Shown here one piece after another: positions 30,947 through 39,465 of a DNA stretch of 64,000 nucleotides. The stretch comes from Clostridiales bacterium (lineage in GTDB: Bacteria > Bacillota > Clostridia > Oscillospirales > Oscillospiraceae): NCBI GenBank assembly GCA_022774865.1, contig JALFLH010000019.1, forward strand, positions 52,338 through 116,337. The letters are read 5' to 3'. Below the pieces are notes generated by a model that saw only the letters and a list, made by a program, of their open reading frames with translations, was not told the DNA's origin and searched no databases. Numbering within the stretch: position 1 is the first letter of the stretch; every line of letters begins with the position of its first letter. Position numbers and translations under genes: made by a program.

Positions 30947-32494
30947 TTAATAATTCGCGTACAGGTTGTCGGGCGTGCCCTCCTGGGTCGGGGCGCCCTC
31001 TTTAACGGTTTTGCCATAGGGGAAGGCCACATAGTCGTCCGCCGTCAGACCGCCCAGTACCTGGGTATAGCTGCCCCACAGGTTCGCGCCGGTCTGGATA
31101 TAGCGCTTTTCCAATCTGCCGTCCTCGCCCCGGACATACACGTAGCTCCGTGCGCCCTCGGTGCGGACAAACGGATTCTGAATATACAGGCTGGTCTGAT
31201 CCTCGGCACCCTGCAGCGTCATGGATACATAGTAGCCGTCCTGCAGATTGGCGGACTCATCGATAAATACCTTGTAGGGATAGTAGCTGACATTCTGGCT
31301 TCCGCCGTTTTCGCTTTCATCCGGGAAGTGCTGAATCTCCACAATGGTTCCATCGTAGGTCTCATGGGTATCCCAGGACATGACGCTGACCTTCTGACCC
31401 ACCCGGATGGAGTTGAGCTGAAGCTCGCTGACCGCGCCTTCCACATAGAAGCCACCGCCGCCGGAAACCTTCAGCAGGGGCTGGTTGTTGGCGACCGCCG
31501 TTTCGGGATCGGTCAGGCCGACCACGGTGCCGTCAAATTCCGCAACCACCTGGCCGGAGTCGGCCTCCTTCTGCATGATCTTGAATTCCGCCTCGGCCAC
31601 CTTGATCTGGAATTTCTGATCCTTGATCTGTGCCTGCTTTTCGGCCCGCATAGCGGCGATTTCCGCCGCAGTGTAGCCGGAGTTCCAGTCGATGCCGTCG
31701 TCGATGGGGGCGTCATTGCCGCTGCCCGCGTTCAGATCAAAGAAGGAGAAGCGGTAGACGAAGCTGGTGGAGCCGTCCTCCTCCGCGATGGACAGGCGCA
31801 TCAGCTTGATTCCGTACTCCTCGGTCACCGCGCCGTCATTTTTATCCCCCTCCGTATGCTGGAAGCGGACAAAGAGTACATTCTCCTGGGTGTCCGCGAA
31901 CAGCAGCGCCATCATGTTTTCATCCACCATGGCGGAAGAGCGCAGCCAGCAGTATCTGGGTGTCAGCGCCGTGCTGCCCGAACCGGAATAGGCCAGAAAA
32001 TCCTTACCCTCCAGATCAAAATCCGCCAGATTGGCCACCGGCTCCGCCGGCTCTGTCGGCTCGGGCTGCACCACCTCATGGTGGGAGATGGGTACATAGG
32101 AGTTGATCACGGCCAGTTCCTTTTTGGCCGTCTCCAGATCCAGCTTGGCCTGCTCCACGGACAGCTCCTTCTGCCGCAGGGCAATGTCGGACAGGGTCGT
32201 GTCATAAGTAAAGAGCACATCACCCTTTTTCACCTGCTGGCCGTCGGTCACCAGAATGTCCAGCACCTTCTGCGTCTCGCTGAGAAACGCCGTCTGAATC
32301 CGGTCGGTGGTGACCATGCCGCTGGATTCATTGCCGCCGTCATAGTAGTCTGTCATGCCGGCGATGCCGTCGGCAAAGCCGTACACATAGACCGGCTCCC
32401 GGTTGTTCCGGCTCAGTATAACCGCCGCCGCAACGCCGCCAATGACAACCACCGCGGCTACGGCAATCCAAATCCACTTCTTAGCCTTTTTCAT
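30947..32494 (-). CDS. Efflux periplasmic adaptor-like (HlyD/MacA) protein
   Basis: N-terminal TM; VTDGQQVKKGDVLFTYDTTLSDIALRQKELSVEQAKLDLETAKKEL lipoyl/coiled-coil features. Confidence 0.85.
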   Translation of the reverse strand: MKKAKKWIWIAVAAVVVIGGVAAAVILSRNNREPVYVYGFADGIAGMTDYYDGGNESSGMVTTDRIQTAFLSETQKVLDILVTDGQQVKKGDVLFTYDTTLSDIALRQKELSVEQAKLDLETAKKELAVINSYVPISHHEVVQPEPTEPAEPVANLADFDLEGKDFLAYSGSGSTALTPRYCWLRSSAMVDENMMALLFADTQENVLFVRFQHTEGDKNDGAVTEEYGIKLMRLSIAEEDGSTSFVYRFSFFDLNAGSGNDAPIDDGIDWNSGYTAAEIAAMRAEKQAQIKDQKFQIKVAEAEFKIMQKEADSGQVVAEFDGTVVGLTDPETAVANNQPLLKVSGGGGFYVEGAVSELQLNSIRVGQKVSVMSWDTHETYDGTIVEIQHFPDESENGGSQNVSYYPYKVFIDESANLQDGYYVSMTLQGAEDQTSLYIQNPFVRTEGARSYVYVRGEDGRLEKRYIQTGANLWGSYTQVLGGLTADDYVAFPYGKTVKEGAPTQEGTPDNLYANY

Positions 32495-33191
32495 CCGCGC
32501 ACGCCTCCTTGCTGTCGCTCGTAATCAGGCGGCCGTCCAGAATATGGAAGGTCTTATTGGCGCAGGCCGCGATGGACGGCTCGTGAGTAATCATGATGAT
32601 GGTCATGCCCTTGTCGCTCAGGCCGCGAAAAATCTCCATGATCTGGTTGCCCGCGGTGGTGTCCAGTGCGCCGGTGGGCTCATCCGCCAGCAGAAGCTGG
32701 GGATTGCCTACAATTGCCCGGGCGATGGCCACCCGTTGGCACTGACCGCCGGAAAGTTGATTGGGCAGAAAATGAATCCGCTCGCCCAGCCCGACGGCCT
32801 TCAGCGCCTCCGCCGCCCGCTCCCGGCGCTCCTTCTGGGGAACGCCCGCGTACAGCAGGGGCAGCGCCACATTATCCTGCGCCGTCATCTTGGGCAGCAG
32901 ATAGAAATTCTGGAACACGAAGCCGATGTATTTGTTTCGGATTTCCGCCAAGGCGTTGTCGTCCATCTCGTCAATCCGTCTGCCGTCCAGAATGTACTCG
33001 CCCTGCGTGGGGACATCCAGGCAGCCAATCAGGTTCATCAGGGTCGTCTTGCCGGAACCGGAGGGGCCCATGATGGCCAGATACTCGCCCTTATCCACTT
33101 CCAGACAGATGTCCTTCAGTACCGGAACCTCGTTTTTGCCCCGGCTATAGTTCTTGTAGACGTGGTTCAGCTGTAGAATCATACGCTTCAC
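32481..33191 (-). CDS. ABC transporter ATP-binding protein (MacB/LolD-like)
   Basis: GPSGSGKTTLMNLIG Walker A, LSGGQCQRVAIARAI signature, LLADEPTGALD. Confidence 0.95.
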   Translation of the reverse strand: MKRMILQLNHVYKNYSRGKNEVPVLKDICLEVDKGEYLAIMGPSGSGKTTLMNLIGCLDVPTQGEYILDGRRIDEMDDNALAEIRNKYIGFVFQNFYLLPKMTAQDNVALPLLYAGVPQKERRERAAEALKAVGLGERIHFLPNQLSGGQCQRVAIARAIVGNPQLLLADEPTGALDTTAGNQIMEIFRGLSDKGMTIIMITHEPSIAACANKTFHILDGRLITSDSKEACADEKG

Positions 33192-34468
33192 CCCTCGCTG
33201 CCGCCGTCCGGTTCCACGGAAACATCATCCATCATGCCGTCCCCGGGCAGATCGCCGTCCGCCAGTTCGTCAAATCCGCCGTCCACGATCTGGCCGGCAT
33301 CGCCGTTCTGTGTGCCGTCCGCAGCGCCGCCGAAGTCCCCCTGATCGTGATAGGCCACAGCAGCGCCGCTCTCGCAGCCAGGCGCCGCCGGGTCGGCCAC
33401 GTAGTCCTCCGCGCGCAAGCCCTCCAGCACTTCAAAGCAGCCGGTGGAATCATCATACATTCCCAGCGTGACGCTCCGCTTCTCCAGTCTGCCGTTGGAG
33501 CTGGCCGTCCAGACAACGCCGGTAGTTTCGCCGCTCTCATCGTTGTAATTCATCTCTGCCAGGAAGTTTTCGGGAATCCACAGCCCGGGCATATCCGGCT
33601 GGTCGCCCGCCACCACTTCCATATAGACGTGCTGACCCAGCATCAGGCCGTCCACGCTGTCCAGATCCACGTAGAACGGATATTTGGAGGACATGGTCAT
33701 GGAATCGCTGAAGTAATAGTTATTCTGATTCTCCTCCGGGCTTTCCATATCGATGGAAGCCACGGTACCCATCCAGGTCTGATCGCTGATCCGGGAATAG
33801 ACCTTCACCCGGCTGCCGACCATCAGTCCGCCGTTCATGCTCATCTCGTTGAGGGTGCCCTTGATCCGGTAAGCGCCGCTCTGCTGGATGGTGATGTAAA
33901 CGTTCGTCTGCCCCTCGTTGTCGATTTTGCGGATGGTGCCATCCACCGGCGCAGTGATATCCACATTGGCCAACATTTCCTTGAGCTTGTCAATCTCCTG
34001 GTTCTTAGCCGCGATATTGTAGTCATTTTCCATCTGGGTGGTCTTGAGGGTGTTGATTTCCAGCGTCAGACGGACAATCTCGGACTGGTTGGAAGTTTTT
34101 TTCAGCTGTTTTTCCAGCTTTTCCTGCTGCTCGGCATAGGTGGTCTGCTCGTTGGTCATCTTTTCCACCTCAAGCTGATTCTTTTCCAGATCCAGCTCCA
34201 GAGCGTCGGAGTCGTAGGAGAACAGCTTATCACCGGATTTGACCTCCTGCCCCACTGTGACATACAGCTCTTTTACCGTTTTGGAGCTGTCCCGGGTGAT
34301 TTCCACCACATTGTCGCTGACCACCATGCCCGCGTAACGGTCACCCATCTGTCCCGCTGCCGCAAGCTGATCCGCCCGCTGGACAGCCACGGTTCCACTC
34401 TGGGCGCCGCAGGCGTTCAGCAGCAGCACCGCCGCCAGCAACAATCCAATGATCAATTCTTTTTTCAT
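33188..34468 (-). CDS. Efflux adaptor-like lipoprotein (HlyD/MacA)
   Basis: MKKELIIGLLLAAVLLLNACGAQ lipobox; ELYVTVGQEVKSGDKLFSYDSDALELDLEKNQLEVEKM. Confidence 0.85.
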   Translation of the reverse strand: MKKELIIGLLLAAVLLLNACGAQSGTVAVQRADQLAAAGQMGDRYAGMVVSDNVVEITRDSSKTVKELYVTVGQEVKSGDKLFSYDSDALELDLEKNQLEVEKMTNEQTTYAEQQEKLEKQLKKTSNQSEIVRLTLEINTLKTTQMENDYNIAAKNQEIDKLKEMLANVDITAPVDGTIRKIDNEGQTNVYITIQQSGAYRIKGTLNEMSMNGGLMVGSRVKVYSRISDQTWMGTVASIDMESPEENQNNYYFSDSMTMSSKYPFYVDLDSVDGLMLGQHVYMEVVAGDQPDMPGLWIPENFLAEMNYNDESGETTGVVWTASSNGRLEKRSVTLGMYDDSTGCFEVLEGLRAEDYVADPAAPGCESGAAVAYHDQGDFGGAADGTQNGDAGQIVDGGFDELADGDLPGDGMMDDVSVEPDGGSEG

Positions 34469-34674
34469 ATGAAAACCTCCACATCGAATGGTTTTTTTGC
34501 AGTTTAACTATAACGCAGATGGCAGGGTTTATCAAATTAAGATTTTCTTATCATGGGCTGATTCCGCCATTTTCGGCAAAATACGGCAAAACCGGACGCT
34601 CTCCGCGTCCGGCCTTGCTTTATTTTTGCTGCGCCGCGTGAGAAGCCTCCCGCTTCAGCAGGAGGCCTTCGTCA

Positions 34675-35955
34675 TTATTTTTCCATTTTCGGCATATTGG
34701 GCGTCCGGGCGCTGGTGCGGCCCTCGGGACGGATCTCGCCCACGGCCATCAGCGAGCGCTTGGTCAGCGTGGGGCCAACCAGCTCATAGACCAGTACGGC
34801 GAACAGCACCACATTACGCGCCAGCGCGCCGTCCGGCAAAGAGGCGGCGGTAATGGCCATGCCCAGCGCCACACCTGCCTGGGGCAGCAGCGTGATACCC
34901 AGATGATCCACAATGGGCTTGGGTTCCCGGGTAATCCGGCAGCTCAGATTCGCGCCCAGATACTTGCCGGCGGAACGGGCAACGATATACAGAACACCGA
35001 TGAACACGGTCACCGGGCTGGCCAAAACCTGCAGATCCAGCTCCGCGCCGGAAATGACGAAGAACAGCACATTCAGCGGTGCCGTCCAGCCGTCCACCCG
35101 GCTCATCAGTTCCTCGGAGGTATCACACACATTGCAGAATACGGTGCCGGTCATCATGCACACCAGCAGCAAGGAAAAGCCACAGTGAACCGGGCCGATA
35201 TCAAATTCCATCATGCTCAGTCCCACAGTCAGCAGCACGAACGCAACGGAAAGGGTCATCCGCTTGCTGCGGGAGTGGAAGAACTGCTCCACCCAGTTGA
35301 GCAGGAAGCCCATGGCGGCGCCCAGCCCCACGGACAGAATGATCTCCACAATCGGCTCCACCACCACGGCAATCACGTTGACCTGTCCGTTGGACAGCGC
35401 CGTGGCCACACCGAAGGAAACGGAGAACAGCAGCAGTCCTACCGCGTCATCCAGCGCGACAACCAGCATCAGCAGCCGGGTCAGCGGGCCGTCCGCCTTG
35501 TACTGCCGCACAACCATCAACGTCGCGGCGGGCGCAGTGGCGGCCGCAATGGCACCCAGCGTGATGGCGCAGGGAATGGAGATCATACTGGGGTAGAGCA
35601 GATGCAGCCCCACCAGCACCACATCCACCAGGACGGTGGTGATGACCGCCTGCAGGATTCCGATGACGACGGCGCGGCCGCCAATGGTTTTAAGCTGCGC
35701 CAGCCGGAATTCGTTGCCCATGGCAAAGGCAATAAAGCCCAGCGCGGTCTGGGTGACGATGCGGAAGTTTTCCACCTGATCCAGAGAGTTAAAGCCCAGA
35801 CCGGAAATCTTCAGCGCGCCGATAAAGAACGGCCCAAGCAGCAATCCCGCCACCAGATAAGCCGTAACGGCGGGCAAATGCAGCAGCCGGGTCAGGCGGG
35901 ACATCATCAGACCGCCCACCAGCGCAATGGCCATACAAATGAGAGAAATTTCCAT
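34675..35955 (-). CDS. Cation:proton antiporter (KefB/NhaP-like)
   Basis: 435 aa multi-TM; LLHLPAVTAYLVAGLLLGP...TQTALGFIAFAMGNEFRLAQL. Confidence 0.88.
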   Translation of the reverse strand: MEISLICMAIALVGGLMMSRLTRLLHLPAVTAYLVAGLLLGPFFIGALKISGLGFNSLDQVENFRIVTQTALGFIAFAMGNEFRLAQLKTIGGRAVVIGILQAVITTVLVDVVLVGLHLLYPSMISIPCAITLGAIAAATAPAATLMVVRQYKADGPLTRLLMLVVALDDAVGLLLFSVSFGVATALSNGQVNVIAVVVEPIVEIILSVGLGAAMGFLLNWVEQFFHSRSKRMTLSVAFVLLTVGLSMMEFDIGPVHCGFSLLLVCMMTGTVFCNVCDTSEELMSRVDGWTAPLNVLFFVISGAELDLQVLASPVTVFIGVLYIVARSAGKYLGANLSCRITREPKPIVDHLGITLLPQAGVALGMAITAASLPDGALARNVVLFAVLVYELVGPTLTKRSLMAVGEIRPEGRTSARTPNMPKMEK

Positions 35956-36218
35956 AAACAGACTCCTTCTTTTCCAAAACAAAACACTTAGGGGGAAACT
36001 GCCCCAGTTTGTTTATCCGGGCGTATCATACCACCGGAAGCACCCCGCTGCAAGCGGAAATAGCGCCAAATTTCCGCGATGTTTTGAATTGGTTTTCGTC
36101 GCTTTTTTCAAATTAGGCGCGCAATTTTTGTGAATTCACCACAAACATTCTCCGGTTGATCTTTCGGCTCCGGCAGCGTAAAATGGAGGAGAATTTCAAA
36201 CAGGGAAGATGATCAAAA

Positions 36219-36998
36219 ATGATTGTAAAACGGGACTTTACTTATTCACCGAAAGGGAAAAACCGTCCCCTGCACATCTGGCTGCCGGATGGATACAGCC
36301 GCAGCGGCGAGCGTTACCCGGTGATGTACTTTTTCGACGGGCATAACCTGTTTTCCGATGCGGACGCCACCTATGGCAAGTCCTGGGGAATGCAGGCGTT
36401 TCTGGCGCAGTGGCGCAAGCCCATGATCGTGGTGGGCATGGAATGCGGCCACGAGGGGGACGAGCGGCTCAGCGAATACCTGCCCTACCCGGCAAACAAA
36501 GGGAGCTGGTTTGCCGGCTTCGAACCCATGGGTGGGGCTACGATGGAGTGGATTCTCCACGAGATCAAGCCCATGATCGACCGGGAATACCGAACCATCC
36601 CCTTCCGGGAATGCACGGGCATCGGCGGCTCCAGCATGGGCGGTCTGATGGCGCTGTATGGGGTGGTTCATTACAACCGGTGGTTTTCCAAAGCTGCCTG
36701 CCTTTCCAGCGCAATTGGGTTCTGTATGCGGCCGTTGCTGCGGGATATGCGCCAGCGCGATATGAGTCCTGACACGAGGATCTACCTGTCCTGGGGCTCC
36801 CGGGAAGCCGTGGGCAGCAAGCGGGTCGATCAGCAGGATCGCAGCAGCAAAACCTTCGGCTGGAACCGTCGGGTGGCGGCACAGGCGTCCTCCGACGGCG
36901 CGGCGGTGATGCTCCACTGCCAGGTGGGCGGCGCCCACTGCGAAGCGGACTGGGAAAAGCAGGTGCCGCTGTTTATGGACTTTCTCTGGATGCAATGA
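36219..36998 (+). CDS. Alpha/beta hydrolase, esterase family
   Basis: PVMYFFDGHNLF; GIGGSSMGGLMALYG (GxSxG nucleophile elbow). Confidence 0.85.
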   Translation: MIVKRDFTYSPKGKNRPLHIWLPDGYSRSGERYPVMYFFDGHNLFSDADATYGKSWGMQAFLAQWRKPMIVVGMECGHEGDERLSEYLPYPANKGSWFAGFEPMGGATMEWILHEIKPMIDREYRTIPFRECTGIGGSSMGGLMALYGVVHYNRWFSKAACLSSAIGFCMRPLLRDMRQRDMSPDTRIYLSWGSREAVGSKRVDQQDRSSKTFGWNRRVAAQASSDGAAVMLHCQVGGAHCEADWEKQVPLFMDFLWMQ

Positions 36999-37572
36999 GT
37001 TTTACCGCCCGACTGACAAGAGTCGGGCGGCATCGTTGCGCAAGTGTGACCAGCCGGGGGACGTGGCCCATGGCCGGAATGATTTTCTCCATCAAATCGG
37101 CGGTTTTCAAGCGCAGAGAGGACGTATTGATGCAGGGATGGCACCCCACATATTCGCCCTTCAGCACATCCTCGTCAATCAGAAGCTGCACATGATTCCC
37201 GGCGTCGTTCATCAGTCCCAGAACGCTGAGAGAGCCGGGCGTGATATCCAGATATTCCAGCATAGACTCCGGCCCGGCAAAGGACAGCCGGGATGAGCCG
37301 ATCTGGTGGGACAACTGGCTGGTTTTGAACTGCTTGTCCCCCGGGATCATCAGCAGGTAAAGCGCGGTGCGCTGGCGATTGCACAGCAGCAGGTTCTTGC
37401 AGATCACCGCGCCCAGCGCCTCATCAATCCCCGCGCAGTCCTCCATGGTCATGGCCGCTTCATGATCGATGCGCTGGTAGGAAATGCCAAGGCTGTCCAG
37501 AAAATCGTAGACCCTGATCTCTTTGTCAAGCCGCCCGGTGCAGTCGGCCGGTCTTCCCTGAACCAATTCCAT
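36973..37572 (-). CDS. Prolyl-tRNA deacylase-like (ProX/YbaK domain)
   Basis: YQRIDHEAAMTMEDCAGIDEALGAVICKNLLLCNRQRTALYLLMIPGDKQFKTSQLSHQIGSSRLSFA...PGSLSVLGLMND. Confidence 0.85.
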   Translation of the reverse strand: MELVQGRPADCTGRLDKEIRVYDFLDSLGISYQRIDHEAAMTMEDCAGIDEALGAVICKNLLLCNRQRTALYLLMIPGDKQFKTSQLSHQIGSSRLSFAGPESMLEYLDITPGSLSVLGLMNDAGNHVQLLIDEDVLKGEYVGCHPCINTSSLRLKTADLMEKIIPAMGHVPRLVTLAQRCRPTLVSRAVKLIASRESP

Positions 37573-37765
37573 TGTATGTCCTTCTTCCCCTATTGCAGTT
37601 TCTTCGCAGTATAGCACAATTTCCCAATCCGCGCAATAAAAAAGCGCCCCATTCGGAGCGGAAAAATTCCATTTGAAACAAGGCGTGTTTCGATACCGGG
37701 CAGTTCAGGACAGAAATCCAAACCCACCGGGCCGATCGCGCATCCGCAGCGGGTCTTACCCGCAT

Positions 37766-37831
37766 GAAATGACCCTTGACTGCAGCCTCCTGTCTGACTC
37801 AAGAAGCTTTTTCGCAGCCAAGGGTCATTTC
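37766..37831. repeat. 18-bp inverted repeat with about 30-nt loop in a long intergenic region
   Basis: GAAATGACCCTTGACTGC (37766-37783) versus GCAGCCAAGGGTCATTTC (37814-37831), one mismatch. Confidence 0.8.
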
Positions 37832-37857
37832 TGTTCACTCTTATTATCTAACATCAT

Positions 37858-37877
37858 TGGTTAACCTCGCTTTCTGC
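37858..37877. repeat. Dispersed intergenic 20-mer, copy 1
   Basis: TGGTTAACCTCGCTTTCTGC; 18/20 identical to the site at 41025-41044. Confidence 0.5.
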
Positions 37878-38076
37878 AGAGTGGCGGCTGCACAGGCTCA
37901 GACTCCATCCGCACGGCATATGGTTCGCCCGCTTCTGAATTTCCGAAGCTCTATCTGAAAACGGAGAATCTGCTGTGGCTCTGCGGCCGCTATTTTGGCG
38001 CCTTCGGCGCAGCTTTCGGATTCCGGCATTCTCAACTCAGCTCATCCAGTTTCACATTCGCGCCCAGTTTCCTCGA

Positions 38077-38196
38077 TCAATGAAATTCCCGTCGATACTT
38101 TCGGTTCGAATTCTTCTGTTTGCCTTTGCTTCCCATCCAACTGCCTGCCGGTATCCGATGCGCCTGTTCCGCGCTCTGAAAGAACAACCCATTCAT
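38077..38196 (-). CDS. Candidate small basic ORF (39 aa)
   Basis: MNGLFFQSAEQAHRIPAGSWMGSKGKQKNSNRKYRREFH, preceded by AGGAAGAAGG RBS-like sequence at about 7 nt; no family recognised. Confidence 0.25.
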   Translation of the reverse strand: MNGLFFQSAEQAHRIPAGSWMGSKGKQKNSNRKYRREFH

Positions 38197-38535
38197 GGGG
38201 ATGCCTTCTTCCTGTCTATAGGTTATCACAATTATCTCTTTGCCGCAACCCGCAATATACTACAAAATATACAAATTTGAATTGTATAAAACACAGATTT
38301 CCCGTTTTTTCGACCATTTTAATTGACAGGTGACCCCCGCCGGTGCTATATTGGATTTGTTGGGCGGCCGGAGAGCTGCCGTTTTTTTCGGATACGTGAA
38401 TATCTTTTGACAGCCCCGCCAAAATCCGGTACAATCATGCTGTCATTATATCTGCTGAATAAGCCGGAGCGCCTTTGCTTTCAAGGTTTTTTCGTTGTTC
38501 AGTGCACATTATCCTATGGAAGGAGTGCAAAACCC

Positions 38536-39453
38536 ATGAGCCACATTCTGATTTCAGGTCTGGTGAATATTGAGACCACCGTCCCTGTCCGCCAGTTCCC
38601 GATGAATTACTACCCCATTGACTACCCCTTTTTTGGGGTGCACACCGCCGTCTCCGGCGTAGCCTATAACCTGGCGCTGGCCATGAAAACCCTGGGTGAT
38701 GAGGTTGGCCTGCTGTCTATGACCGGTTCCGATTTCCCGGCGGCCTATATCCGCCAGTCCCTGCTGGACGCGGGAATCAGCCCCGCCGGTGTGCAGGCGC
38801 GTCTTCAGGAGACCCCCGGCTCCGTGGTATTGTATGACGGAGCCGGAAAGCGGCAGATTTACTGCGACCTGAAGGATATTCAGGATACGGCCTATGATTT
38901 CCCGCCGGATGTTCTGGGCGGAGTCGATCTGGTGGCCGCCTGCAACATCAATTTCAGCCGGCCGCTGCTGCACATGGCCAAGCAAGCCGGCGTCCCCATC
39001 GCCACCGATGTTCATGTGCTGCACGATCCGTACGACCCGTTCAACCGGGAATTTATGGAGTACGCGGATATTCTGTTCCTCAGCGACGAGGGCATCGGCA
39101 GCGACTACCGCCCCTTCCTTTGGGAATTGGCGCGGATCTATAACCCGTCGATTCTGGTGTTGGGGCGGGGAAGCCGGGGCGCGGCCATATACCTGAAAGC
39201 GGAGAACCGGATTTGCGAGCTGCCCGCCCGGCCGGTAGGGCCGGTGGTCAATACCGTCGGCGCGGGGGACGCGCTTTTCAGCGCCTTTGTCCATTTCTAC
39301 GTCCGCGGCATTTCGCCGCTGGAGGCGCTGGAGCGGGCGCAGCTTTTCGCCGCGGCCAAAATCCGCGTCAGCGGCGCGGCGGCCGGTTTCGTGGGTGAGC
39401 AGGAAATTGAAGCCCTGCGCGGGCTCTGCGGCGTGGCGGCGCCACAGGAATAA
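38536..39453 (+). CDS. PfkB family carbohydrate kinase
   Basis: C-terminal GPVVNTVGAGDALFSAFVHFY (PfkB signature 2). Confidence 0.9.
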   Translation: MSHILISGLVNIETTVPVRQFPMNYYPIDYPFFGVHTAVSGVAYNLALAMKTLGDEVGLLSMTGSDFPAAYIRQSLLDAGISPAGVQARLQETPGSVVLYDGAGKRQIYCDLKDIQDTAYDFPPDVLGGVDLVAACNINFSRPLLHMAKQAGVPIATDVHVLHDPYDPFNREFMEYADILFLSDEGIGSDYRPFLWELARIYNPSILVLGRGSRGAAIYLKAENRICELPARPVGPVVNTVGAGDALFSAFVHFYVRGISPLEALERAQLFAAAKIRVSGAAAGFVGEQEIEALRGLCGVAAPQE

Positions 39454-39465
39454 CGAACCGGAGGA

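Noticed and set aside
37590-37838. 82-aa minus-strand ORF MNRNDPWLRKSF...
   Set aside because: Runs through the inverted repeat, lacks a recognisable domain and starts at a weak GTG; likely spurious.
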